Of a stretch of DNA of 41,381 nt, positions 1 to 6,813 are shown piece after piece. The translations under genes and the position numbers were made by a program. A model generated the notes under the pieces. That model did no database searches and was not told where the DNA came from. It was given only the letters and a program-made list of their open reading frames with translations. Source of the DNA: SIG607 sp045533195 (GTDB lineage Bacteria; Bacillota; Clostridia; Oscillospirales; Acutalibacteraceae). Numbering within the stretch: position 1 is the first letter of the stretch; every line of letters begins with the position of its first letter. Where the stretch lies: contig JAZSHI010000005.1 of assembly GCA_045533195.1 (NCBI GenBank), forward strand, positions 1-41,381, in the 5' to 3' direction.

Positions 1-672
1 AGTTTCCTTTACCAGGAGGCTTACGCCTTCCCCCTCATTACCAATGACAAGGCCAATCGGTCCGGTCAGATTCTGACGGTACATCACTTCCCCGTCCATA
101 TCCGCACAAACAAACCAAAGGCCTTCTTTTTTGAGTTCCTCCATGGTCTGCACAAGATTTGTCACCTTCGCAACCGGAGTGTAGTTGAGCGCCCCTGCAC
201 TCGTTCTTGCCACCGTTGCCGTCAAACCCACTGCACGGCGCTTTGGAATAATTACCCCATGGGCACCGGCCTGGTTTGCGGTACGGATAATAGCGCCTAA
301 ATTATGGGGATCTTCAATTTCATCACAAATAATTATAAAGGGCGGATTTCCGCTTTCCTCAGCTTTTTTTAAGATGTCTTCAACCTCGGCATAACGTTGA
401 GAGGCAAACTGTACGGCAACACCCTGATGATTTGCGCCGCCGCAAAGAAAATCAAGCTTTTGAGGAGAAACCTCCTTTATAAGTATTCCCGATTGTTTGC
501 ATTTAGCAATAATTGCGGTTACACTTCCGCCCGAAACGTTGTGGGCAACTAAAAGTCGGTCAATTTCTCTGCCCGAACGAATTGCTTCGTAAACTGCATT
601 TCTTCCGCAGATAACCTGCATTTCTTCTCTGTTTTCAGATGTATTTTCGTTTATATTAATCTCTTTTTCCAA
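1..672 (-). CDS. rlmB: 23S rRNA (guanosine-2'-O-)-methyltransferase, TrmH/SpoU family, RlmB-like (3' end beyond window)
   Basis: Reading leftwards from 672, 224 codons are open and the gene runs off the window start, so the C-terminus is missing. It begins with an acidic linker, then the SpoU substrate-binding domain (VICGRNAVYEAIRSG, then LDFLCGGANHQGVAVQ), then the SPOUT knot domain with motif 1 (DEIEDPHNLGAIIRTANQAG), the GVIIPKRRAVGLTATVARTS stretch, and the motif 2 region IGLVIGNEGEGVS. These identify a 2'-O-methyltransferase that uses S-adenosylmethionine; RlmB modifies G2251 of 23S rRNA in E. coli. The start is taken as TTG at 672 because an in-frame TAA lies upstream and a GGAG site sits 11 bases before it; no ATG is available. 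It is divergent from eno. TrmH-family specificity is not certain from sequence alone, but RlmB is the best fit. Confidence 0.9.
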   Translation of the reverse strand, partial: MEKEININENTSENREEMQVICGRNAVYEAIRSGREIDRLLVAHNVSGGSVTAIIAKCKQSGILIKEVSPQKLDFLCGGANHQGVAVQFASQRYAEVEDILKKAEESGNPPFIIICDEIEDPHNLGAIIRTANQAGAHGVIIPKRRAVGLTATVARTSAGALNYTPVAKVTNLVQTMEELKKEGLWFVCADMDGEVMYRQNLTGPIGLVIGNEGEGVSLLVKET

Positions 673-714
673 GGGAAAATCAACTCCAAAGTATAATTAC
701 ATATAATTATATAT

Positions 715-724
715 ATTATAGCAT
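715..724 (-). promoter_or_regulatory. Extended -10 promoter for rlmB
   Basis: On the minus strand the sequence TGCTATAAT (TG-N-TATAAT) lies about 45 bases upstream of the rlmB start. No good -35 box is seen at 17 bases, which is usual for extended -10 promoters. The site is an inference from consensus only. Confidence 0.45.
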
Positions 725-810
725 AACATTAAAGGAAAAAAAAGACCTTTTTTAACTTTTGTATAGTTTTATCCTTTTATGTCAAAACTAAGATAAAAGG
801 AGTGCTTTTT

Positions 811-2043
811 ATGGATAAAATCAAAGAAATCAGAGCATATGAATTAATAGATTCCCGAGGTAATCCCACAGTTGCCTGTTTTGTGTCAACAGAAAAGGGA
901 GCAAAGGGATTTTCCATAGTGCCGTCAGGCGCTTCAACAGGTGTTTATGAAGCCCATGAGCTTCGTGACAAGGATAAAAACCGCTTTTTCGGTAAGGGAG
1001 TTACAAAAGCAGTTAAAAATATTAATGAAATTATTGCTCCCGCTCTAATAAAAGAAAATCTTTTTTCACAGAGAAAAATAGATGATTTCCTTATCAGTCT
1101 TGACGGAAGCGAAAATAAGCAGAGCCTTGGCGCAAACGCAATTTTAGCGGTATCTCTTGCCTTTGCAAAGGCTGCCGCCGCATCACTAAAAATGCCCCTT
1201 TATAAATATTTAGGTGGCGAAAATGCAAAAAAACTTCCCGTTCCGATGATGAATATTTTAAACGGCGGCGCACACGCAAATAATAACGTGGATATACAGG
1301 AATTTATGGTGGTGCCATATGGAATAAAAACCTTTAGCGAACAAATGAGAGCAGGGTGCGAAATATATGCTGTTCTTGGTAAAATTTTAAAGGAAAAAGC
1401 ACTGCTTTCGGGAGTGGGCGATGAGGGAGGATATGCACCGTCACTAAGCAGCGATGAAGAGGCTTTGGAGCTAATTGACGAGGCAATTTTTAAGGCAGGT
1501 TATAACACCGATGCAGTTGGAATCGCCCTTGATGTAGCATCAAGCGAATGGGTAAAGGACGGCGCTTATGAGCTTCCTAAACGAAAGATTTTAAAAACAA
1601 AAGATGAGCTTATTCAGTATTACGAAAATCTGTGCGGGAATTACCCCATTATTTCTATTGAAGACGGTATGGGTGAAGACGATATTGAAGGCTGGAAAAA
1701 GCTTACCGACAGACTGGGCAATAAAATTAATTTAGTGGGCGACGACCTTTTTGTAACCAATACAAAGCGTCTTAAAATGGGCATTAAAGAAAATATCGCC
1801 AATTCTATACTTGTGAAATTAAATCAGATAGGAACCCTGAGTGAGACTCTCGAGGTTATGGAAATGGCTAAAAAATACGGCTATAAAAATATCGTTTCTC
1901 ACCGTTCGGGAGAAAGTGAAGATACCTTTATTGCCGACCTTGCCGTAGCGGTAAACGCTCCATTTATCAAATCGGGTGCGCCCTGCAGAAGCGATAGAAC
2001 TTCAAAATATAACCGCCTTCTTTTAATAGAAAAAGAACTGTAA
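811..2043 (+). CDS. eno: Enolase (phosphopyruvate hydratase)
   Basis: Glycolytic enzyme that interconverts 2-phosphoglycerate and phosphoenolpyruvate in the cytoplasm. The 410-residue protein has the N-terminal loop SGASTG, His155 in GGAHANNNVDIQEF, Glu205 in GDEGGYAP, the metal-ligand regions DVASSE, SIEDGM and VGDDLFVTN, the base Lys336 in LVKLNQIGTLSET, and the SHRSGE signature, so all known active-site residues are in place. It is a divergent and slightly short enolase (about 430 is usual): the usual GEHEA reads GVYEA and the C-terminal SRSER reads CRSDR. The start is ATG 811, eight bases after AAAGGAG; an in-frame GTG at 802 lies inside that ribosome site and is unlikely. It stands alone, with a strong terminator directly after the stop codon. 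A second, canonical enolase elsewhere in the genome cannot be excluded. Confidence 0.95.
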   Translation: MDKIKEIRAYELIDSRGNPTVACFVSTEKGAKGFSIVPSGASTGVYEAHELRDKDKNRFFGKGVTKAVKNINEIIAPALIKENLFSQRKIDDFLISLDGSENKQSLGANAILAVSLAFAKAAAASLKMPLYKYLGGENAKKLPVPMMNILNGGAHANNNVDIQEFMVVPYGIKTFSEQMRAGCEIYAVLGKILKEKALLSGVGDEGGYAPSLSSDEEALELIDEAIFKAGYNTDAVGIALDVASSEWVKDGAYELPKRKILKTKDELIQYYENLCGNYPIISIEDGMGEDDIEGWKKLTDRLGNKINLVGDDLFVTNTKRLKMGIKENIANSILVKLNQIGTLSETLEVMEMAKKYGYKNIVSHRSGESEDTFIADLAVAVNAPFIKSGAPCRSDRTSKYNRLLLIEKEL

Positions 2044-2045
2044 AT

Positions 2046-2082
2046 AAAAACGATGCAAACACATTTTGTTTGCATCGTTTTT
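2046..2082. terminator. Bidirectional intrinsic terminator between eno and lipoprotein gene
   Basis: A perfect inverted repeat, CGATGCAAAC (2051-2060) and GTTTGCATCG (2068-2077), with a 7-base loop and flanking A5/T5 runs. It lies between two convergent genes and can serve both strands. Confidence 0.9.
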
Positions 2083-2084
2083 CG

Positions 2085-2495
2085 CTATTTTACAGGCCCC
2101 GTAGATATTCGTTTTGTATGCCAAACGTGTTTGTGGTCATATCCGTTTTTTACTATAAATTCCTGACTTGAAAGCACAAGATAATTATCGTTATCTATTT
2201 TTATGCTGAATTCTGGCTCATCAGGAAAACATTTTTGAGTTATTTCGGCTTCGGCTGTTTTAAGCAAATCATAGTTAATACTGTTTATATAGTATTCAAT
2301 CTCCCGTTTAACCGCAATGTTTGTTTTGGCGATTGGCAAAACGACGTAATAATTTCCTTCTTCGTATTTTACGTCAACAATTCCACATGAACAACAGGAA
2401 AAAACAATTGCAAAAGCGAGTAATAAACAACATATTTTTTTTATATAAAAACCTCCTTTATATCCTCTGTATATATAAACGACACAAACGCTCAT
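2085..2495 (-). CDS. Small putative lipoprotein, unknown function
   Basis: Family not recognised. The open frame from ATG 2495 gives 136 residues, but that ATG has no ribosome site. An excellent AAAGGAGG lies inside the frame at 2452-2459, and seven bases after it comes ATA (2442-2444) followed by KKICCLLLAFAIVFSCCSCG, a textbook lipoprotein signal peptide with Cys before Gly. Translation therefore probably starts at 2444 with an AUA codon, or an ATG has mutated to ATA; this would give about 119 residues. The mature part (about 100 residues) is polar, with the stretch EEGNYYVVLPIAKTN and a C-terminal KHVWHTKRIS, and has no known catalytic motif. It is expected to be anchored to the outer face of the membrane. 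It is monocistronic between two terminators. Confidence 0.65.
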   Translation of the reverse strand: MSVCVVYIYRGYKGGFYIKKICCLLLAFAIVFSCCSCGIVDVKYEEGNYYVVLPIAKTNIAVKREIEYYINSINYDLLKTAEAEITQKCFPDEPEFSIKIDNDNYLVLSSQEFIVKNGYDHKHVWHTKRISTGPVK

Positions 2496-2523
2496 TTTGT
2501 GACAAAATATTTTTATAAATAAA

Positions 2524-2560
2524 AAAATCGGAAGTTTTAAAAAAGAAAACTTCCGATTTT
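2524..2560. terminator. Intrinsic terminator after alr
   Basis: Inverted repeat of 15 bases, AAAATCGGAAGTTTT (2524-2538) and AAAACTTCCGATTTT (2546-2560), with a T-rich tail on the minus strand. It follows the alr stop codon at 2568 and ends the ychF-to-alr operon. Confidence 0.85.
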
Positions 2561-2567
2561 GCTAAGT

Positions 2568-3683
2568 TTAATCCACTTTAATACGAGGTACGCGTTTTGA
2601 TATACCGCATACTGTTTCGTAGTTAATTGTGCCAACCTTTTGGGATAGAGTGTCAACGGGAAGGTCTTTTCCAAAAAGTATTACCTCATCACCGATTTCT
2701 ACCTTTTCTATATGGCTTACGTCAACTGTAATTTGGTCCATACAGACTCTGCCTACGATTTTGGCTTTTTGTCCCTTTATAATAACCTCGCCTATATTCG
2801 AAAGGGCTCTGGGATAGCCGTCGGCGTAGCCTACCGAAACGGTGGCAATCTTCATTTTATCACTACTTTTAAAGGTTCTGCCGTAACTTATAAAGGTATC
2901 TTTTTCCACCTCTTTAACCATTGAAACAGCACTTTTTAGTGTCATAACGGGAATAAGCTCTTCGCTATATTTCATATCCTTGTCGGGAGAAAGACCATAA
3001 AGAATAACACCGGGACGGCAAAGGGAGGAGTGTTTATCCTTGTGCAGTAAAAGTCCTGCTGAGTTACAGCAATGAACGGTTTTTATATCTTTACAATTTT
3101 CTTTAAGAATTTCACACGCTTTTATAAAACGGCTGTATTGCTTATCTGTATAATCTTCGCTTGTATCGGCGCTTGAAAAGTGAGTGAAAACTCCGTCGTA
3201 GGAAATGCCGTCGAGGTTAAGACACCAAAGAGCGTCACTGATTCCCGAAAGCCTATCGTTTCTGCAGTCAAAGCCTATTCTTCCCATACCGGTGTCAAGC
3301 TTTATATGTGCCTTTACGGTAACACCGCTTTGTTTAGCGTAAAAAGATAATTTTTCTGCAAAATCTTTATCATAAACCGTTTGGATAATATCGTTTTGAG
3401 CAAGTCGCTGTGCAGCTTCAGGTGGTGTATAGCCTAAAATAAGTATAGGCTGATTAACACCGAGATTTCTTAAATCTTCGGCTTCTTCAATGTTAGAAAC
3501 TGCAAAGTATTCAGCACCGGCACTAAGCAGAGCAGGGATGACAATTTCGGTACCGTGACCGTAGGCATCCGCCTTTACTACTGCCATAAGTTCGCTGTTT
3601 TTGGCACTGTCTTTAATTGTTTTGAAATTATGTACCAAAGCAGAAACGCTGATTTCCGCCCAGGTGCGATGCAAAAAAGCCAT
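2568..3683 (-). CDS. alr: Alanine racemase
   Basis: PLP-dependent enzyme that makes D-alanine for peptidoglycan. The 371-residue protein has the fold-type III barrel start WAEISVSALVHNF, the PLP-binding Lys37 in VVKADAYGHG, the dimer/PLP segments GMGRIGF and RPGVILYG, the second catalytic Tyr in ISYGRTF, and SVGYADGYPR followed by GRVCMDQITVDVS. The length is normal. ATG 3683 follows GAGG by eight bases. It is the last gene of a minus-strand operon, 12 bases after the yugP-like gene, and is followed by a terminator. Its expression probably depends on the promoter in front of ychF, so it would be affected by the insertion described there. Confidence 0.97.
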   Translation of the reverse strand: MAFLHRTWAEISVSALVHNFKTIKDSAKNSELMAVVKADAYGHGTEIVIPALLSAGAEYFAVSNIEEAEDLRNLGVNQPILILGYTPPEAAQRLAQNDIIQTVYDKDFAEKLSFYAKQSGVTVKAHIKLDTGMGRIGFDCRNDRLSGISDALWCLNLDGISYDGVFTHFSSADTSEDYTDKQYSRFIKACEILKENCKDIKTVHCCNSAGLLLHKDKHSSLCRPGVILYGLSPDKDMKYSEELIPVMTLKSAVSMVKEVEKDTFISYGRTFKSSDKMKIATVSVGYADGYPRALSNIGEVIIKGQKAKIVGRVCMDQITVDVSHIEKVEIGDEVILFGKDLPVDTLSQKVGTINYETVCGISKRVPRIKVD

Positions 3684-3695
3684 AAAAAAACCTCT

Positions 3696-4415
3696 TTATC
3701 TTCTTCTGTTTACTAATGCAACCAGACGTAAAAGTTGCGCTAAAGATGCAAGTAATGCGCCCAGATATGTCATAGCGGCGGCACCGAGTACCTTTTTAGC
3801 ACCGCTGATTTCTGAGTCATCATATAAAATGCTGTAATCTCTTATTATCGAAATTGCCCTTCTTGAAGCGTTGAATTCAACGGGCAGGGTGATAAGCTGA
3901 AATAGTGTGGATAAAGCATAAAAAGCAACACCCAAACTTGCTAAAAAGGGCGCGAAAATAAAGCCTAAAAGTATAAGCGGCATAGCAAAAGCCGAACCAA
4001 AACGTGTTATAGGCACAATGGCATTTCTAAGCTTTATGGGTGAATATCCCGTTGCATATTGAAGGGCGTGACCTGCTTCGTGACAGGCTACACCTACAGC
4101 GGCTACGGTGTTTTTGTCATAAACCTCTTCGCTTAGTCTTATAACGTTTGTGCGCGGATCAAAGTGGTCGGTAAGATTTCCGCTGACACGTTCAATTTTA
4201 ACATTTGTTACCCCTTGACTGGAAAGAAGCTTTTCTGCCGCCTGAGCTCCCGTAAGGACGGTGGAAGCCTTGCTGTATTTTGCAAATGTGGATTTAACCT
4301 TTACCTGAGCAACTGCGGTAACAATAAGCGCGACAATTAAAAGTATTAGTGAAAAAGCGTATAGAGGATCACTGAAATCAAAACCATAATAATAGTAAGG
4401 ATAGTAAAGCGGCAT
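3696..4415 (-). CDS. YugP-family membrane zinc metallopeptidase
   Basis: The 239-residue protein has an N-terminal Tyr-rich stretch, a first membrane segment at about 18-37, the zinc-binding motif HEAGH at 112-116, and a long hydrophobic block at about 140-180 followed by a polar ...EFNASRRAISII segment. This order matches the neutral zinc metallopeptidase family of YugP (Zn_peptidase_2), found across Firmicutes. The family is membrane bound; its natural substrate is poorly known. The third zinc ligand is likely the Glu in PVEFNASRRA, by analogy with related gluzincins; that is an inference. It sits four bases downstream of the lipoprotein gene and 12 bases upstream of alr, so it is part of the same operon. 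Confidence 0.9.
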   Translation of the reverse strand: MPLYYPYYYYGFDFSDPLYAFSLILLIVALIVTAVAQVKVKSTFAKYSKASTVLTGAQAAEKLLSSQGVTNVKIERVSGNLTDHFDPRTNVIRLSEEVYDKNTVAAVGVACHEAGHALQYATGYSPIKLRNAIVPITRFGSAFAMPLILLGFIFAPFLASLGVAFYALSTLFQLITLPVEFNASRRAISIIRDYSILYDDSEISGAKKVLGAAAMTYLGALLASLAQLLRLVALVNRRR

Positions 4416-4419
4416 AATA

Positions 4420-5067
4420 TCAACCTTTCACTTCTATTTTTTGAAATTTGACCTCGTAATATTCATCCTTTTCATCTTTTTCTTCTGTTGAAGCATAAAG
4501 ACGGTAGGTGTTTTCGTCTATGAAGCGGGCAATATAGTCAACGGTTCTGTTACTGCCCGAAGGATTTACATTAAGCTGCTTCATAGAAACAGGCTTTCCG
4601 CTTTCATCATAAGAAAAACCGTATTCGGTAACGTAACCGTTTGTATATCTATAGGATACTATAAATCCGCTGTGGTCAAAAATAATCGTAAGATATTCTT
4701 TTTCGTTTTTATCATAAAGAATATACTTATAATTGGTTATTTTGTCGGCAGTATAAGTATGAACGGAACCTGAATTAAAGGTTCTGGTAACCGTTGTAAG
4801 TGTACCTCGTTTGTTGTATGTGAAACTATCGATATAGCTTTCTTCAGAAGAAAAAGGATATTCAACCGAAACAGTTTCGGGTTTGCTGTCCGAGGTGTAA
4901 GTATAGGTGGTTTTTACTCCTATGTTTTCTTCATTTATCCAGTTGAAAGAATCTATTCTGTAAACACCCTCTTTAGAACAGGCACAAAGAGTGCTTGAAA
5001 CTAAAATCAAAACGCAAACAAAGCATAAAAATTTAACTAATCTTTTATACGTTAAAGAGGAATTCAA
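4420..5067 (-). CDS. Putative lipoprotein with beta-rich YD-like repeats, unknown function
   Basis: Family not recognised. A hydrophobic signal (VKFLCFVCVLILVSSTLCAC) ends in a lipobox-like LCAC, so the mature protein of about 185 residues should be lipid-anchored outside the membrane. The mature part is full of short strands with Tyr/Gly turns (YNKRGTLTTVTRTF, YRYTNGYVTEYGFSYDESGK), which resemble the YD/Rhs-type or MORN-like beta repeats without being a clean match. The frame opens with TTG at 5067, inside the last codons of ychF (23-base overlap), and there is no good ribosome site, so the exact start is uncertain and translational coupling to ychF is likely. It is four bases before the yugP-like gene. 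Confidence 0.7.
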   Translation of the reverse strand: MNSSLTYKRLVKFLCFVCVLILVSSTLCACSKEGVYRIDSFNWINEENIGVKTTYTYTSDSKPETVSVEYPFSSEESYIDSFTYNKRGTLTTVTRTFNSGSVHTYTADKITNYKYILYDKNEKEYLTIIFDHSGFIVSYRYTNGYVTEYGFSYDESGKPVSMKQLNVNPSGSNRTVDYIARFIDENTYRLYASTEEKDEKDEYYEVKFQKIEVKG

Positions 5068-6154
5068 CTACGTCACCGTCCTGCATAACATATTCTTTGC
5101 CTTCGGTTCTTACCAGTCCTTTTGTACGTGCGTTAGCAAGAGAACCGCAATTTTCAAGGTCATTAAAGGCAATAATCTGAGCTCTGATAAAGCCTCTTTC
5201 AAAGTCAGAGTGGATTTTTCCTGCAGCCTGAGGAGCTTTTGTCTCCTTCTTTATAGTCCAGGCTCTTACTTCCTTTTCACCGGCGGTGAGATAGGAAATA
5301 AGCCCCAAAAGGCTGTAGCTTTTCTGAATAAGACGGTCAAGTCCCGAAGCATCAAGACCGAGATCGCTTAAAAACATTTCCTTTTCTTCACTTGTCATAT
5401 CGGCAATATCCGCTTCCATCTGAGCGCAAATGGGAAGAACCTCTGCGCCTTCCTTACTTGCGAGTTCCTTAACCTTTAAGAAATGGGGATTATCTTCAGG
5501 CGCCTTGCCCGAGAAATCCTCTTCGCTTAGGTTTGCGGCATAGATAATGGGCTTTGAGGTAAGAAGGAAAACAGTATTTAAAATTTCCTGCTCTTCATCA
5601 CTCAGCGAAAGGCTTCTTGCACTCTTTCCGCTTTCCAAATGAGCGTAAAGCTTTTTAAGGAAATCCAGTTCGCTCTGCAAAGATTTATTGCCCTTTAAAT
5701 CCTTTGTGGTTTTTGCAATTCTTCTTTCAACCATTTCCATATCCGAGAATATAAGCTCAAGGTCAATGGTTTCAATATCGCGAAGGGGATCAATACTGCC
5801 TTCAACGTGAATAATGTTTTCATTTTCAAAACATCTTACAACGTGAACTATTGCGTCAACCTCTCTAATATTTGCAAGGAACTTGTTGCCAAGACCTTCA
5901 CCCTTGGAAGCGCCCTTAACAAGACCTGCAATATCCACAAATTCAATAATAGCGGGAACAACGGGGGGCACCTTTGCGCCTTCTGTGTACATATCTCTTA
6001 AAACGTCTAAACGCTTGTCGGGAACGGCAACTACACCCACGTTAGGTTCAATAGTGCAAAAGGGAAAGTTGGCTGACTGCGCCCCTGCATTTGTAATAGC
6101 GTTAAACAATGTGGATTTTCCTACATTGGGAAGTCCTACAATACCGAGTTTCAT
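5045..6154 (-). CDS. ychF: Redox-/ribosome-associated P-loop ATPase YchF (OLA1 family)
   Basis: Obg-superfamily nucleotide-binding protein of 369 residues. Seen: the Walker A motif GLPNVGKST at 7-15, the NFPFCTIEPNVG segment, the switch II DIAGLVKGASKGEGLGN, the non-canonical G4 region NLSEED (YchF proteins prefer ATP), a coiled-coil insertion, and a C-terminal TGS domain (EVRAWTIKKETKAPQAAGKIH to QDGDVVEFLF). The start ATG 6154 follows AAAGGAG by about nine bases. It is first in the ychF, lipoprotein, yugP-like, alr operon. The first 17 bases are repeated at 15961-15977, and the upstream region here differs completely from that at the other copy, so the leader and promoter of this gene seem to have been supplied by an inserted element. 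The coding sequence is intact. Confidence 0.97.
   Translation of the reverse strand: MKLGIVGLPNVGKSTLFNAITNAGAQSANFPFCTIEPNVGVVAVPDKRLDVLRDMYTEGAKVPPVVPAIIEFVDIAGLVKGASKGEGLGNKFLANIREVDAIVHVVRCFENENIIHVEGSIDPLRDIETIDLELIFSDMEMVERRIAKTTKDLKGNKSLQSELDFLKKLYAHLESGKSARSLSLSDEEQEILNTVFLLTSKPIIYAANLSEEDFSGKAPEDNPHFLKVKELASKEGAEVLPICAQMEADIADMTSEEKEMFLSDLGLDASGLDRLIQKSYSLLGLISYLTAGEKEVRAWTIKKETKAPQAAGKIHSDFERGFIRAQIIAFNDLENCGSLANARTKGLVRTEGKEYVMQDGDVVEFLFNV
6138..6154. repeat. Left direct repeat (att-like), start of intact ychF
   Basis: On the minus strand these 17 bases are ATGAAACTCGGTATTGT, identical to 15961-15977. Identity stops at once on both sides: GTAGG against GTTGC inside the gene, and CTA against ATT before the ATG. 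Confidence 0.7.
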
Positions 6155-6251
6155 TAGTTTTTTCTCCTTTTAATTTTTTTCGTGGTTTCAAGAATATTAG
6201 GTTATGTTTTTGATTAATCTCTGATATAAAAGAGCACAACATTACAAAATA

Positions 6252-6280
6252 AGTATATCACATAAGGTGTTTTTTCACAA
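6252..6280 (-). promoter_or_regulatory. Promoter of ychF operon (island-borne)
   Basis: Minus strand: TTGTGA (6275-6280), 17-base spacer, TATACT (6252-6257), about 98 bases before the ychF start. It lies inside the proposed island, so it would have replaced the ancestral promoter now found at 16013-16041. Confidence 0.7.
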
Positions 6281-6329
6281 GGGATTAAATGCAATTTTGT
6301 GATATTTATTAGTTTGGACAATGAAAATT

Positions 6330-6365
6330 AACGGTCATTACAGAAATATGTTTGTAATAACCGTT
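6330..6365. terminator. Hairpin terminator after the XRE gene
   Basis: AACGGTCATTACA (6330-6342) pairs with TGTAATAACCGTT (6353-6365) with one mismatch, 13 bases downstream of the XRE stop codon on the minus strand. T-rich sequence flanks it on both sides. It separates the XRE gene from the ychF promoter. Confidence 0.65.
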
Positions 6366-6378
6366 ATTTGTGTTTTTA

Positions 6379-6627
6379 TTATTTTTTAATTAAGCTATCC
6401 ATACTTACATCTAAGGCTACGGATATTTTATAAAAGGTTTCGACTGAAAAATTATAGGTTTTTTTGCTGTTGCTTTGTAGTTGTCTTATAAAATCGTGGG
6501 ACAAACCCGTAATATCTGCTAATTCTGCGGAAGTGATTCCTTTTTCTAACCTGTATTTTCTTATATTTTGCCGAATAGTATTGTAAATATCATTGTCAAA
6601 TTTTATGTCTTTTCTCGAGTTTGTCAT
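6379..6627 (-). CDS. XRE/Cro-family helix-turn-helix regulator
   Basis: Small DNA-binding protein of 82 residues. A basic, polar N-terminus (MTNSRKDIKFDNDIY) leads into a single HTH_3 domain: IRQNIRKYRLEKGITSAELADITGLSHDFIRQLQS..., with the helix-turn-helix around ITSAELADITGLSHDFIRQLQ and the usual C-terminal helix VETFYKISVALDVSMDSLI. There is no sensor or peptidase domain. ATG 6627 is preceded by AGGTGG eight bases upstream; two in-frame GTG codons further up overlap that site. It is divergent from the two surface-protein genes. Three 17-bp TTAG-N7-CTAA sites lie on the shared promoter region, so it is likely autoregulated and also controls the surface operon. Ligand or signal unknown. Confidence 0.9.
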   Translation of the reverse strand: MTNSRKDIKFDNDIYNTIRQNIRKYRLEKGITSAELADITGLSHDFIRQLQSNSKKTYNFSVETFYKISVALDVSMDSLIKK

Positions 6628-6644
6628 ATTAGTCACCACCTAAC
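6628..6644. promoter_or_regulatory. Operator O1, TTAG-N7-CTAA type
   Basis: ATTAGTCACCACCTAAC, the least symmetric of three 17-bp sites. It lies between the XRE -10 box and the XRE start codon, covering the transcription start and the ribosome site, where a bound repressor would block the XRE gene's own expression. Confidence 0.65.
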
Positions 6645-6647
6645 AAA

Positions 6648-6656
6648 ATTGTAGCA
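6648..6656 (-). promoter_or_regulatory. Extended -10 promoter of the XRE gene
   Basis: Minus strand TGCTACAAT (TG-N-TACAAT). No clear -35 box at 17 bases. It is followed three bases later by operator O1. Confidence 0.55.
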
Positions 6657-6675
6657 AATATCTCACGCTTTGTAT

Positions 6676-6692
6676 GTTAGTCAATAACTAAC
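6676..6692. promoter_or_regulatory. Operator O2, central TTAG-N7-CTAA palindrome
   Basis: GTTAGTCAATAACTAAC has six-base perfect arms (GTTAGT and ACTAAC). It lies between the two divergent promoters, 48 bases from O1 and 55 from O3 (centre to centre). Confidence 0.75.
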
Positions 6693-6701
6693 AAAAAATA
6701 C

Positions 6702-6730
6702 TTGAAATTTTTGGCTTAGCACACTATAAT
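6702..6730 (+). promoter_or_regulatory. Promoter of the collagen-like/adhesin operon
   Basis: TTGAAA (6702-6707), 17-base spacer, perfect TATAAT (6725-6730). The start point would fall near 6737, inside operator O3, leaving a 5' leader of about 77 bases before ATG 6814. A strong, consensus promoter that would need a repressor to be silent. Confidence 0.8.
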
Positions 6731-6747
6731 GTTAGGTGTCCACTAAC
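6731..6747. promoter_or_regulatory. Operator O3, TTAG-N7-CTAA type
   Basis: GTTAGGTGTCCACTAAC starts directly after the -10 box of the surface-protein promoter and covers the expected transcription start. The arrangement mirrors O1 at the XRE promoter. Confidence 0.7.
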
Positions 6748-6813
6748 ATTGTGGAGAGTTTGATCAAAATGCTCTCTAAACTGTATTTTGATAAAATAAT
6801 AGGAGGTATATAC

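Noticed and set aside
6736..6813. Extension of the collagen-like gene to a GTG at 6736
   Set aside because: The extension would start inside operator O3, has no ribosome site, and precedes a clear AGGAGG-ATG with a membrane segment at 6814.
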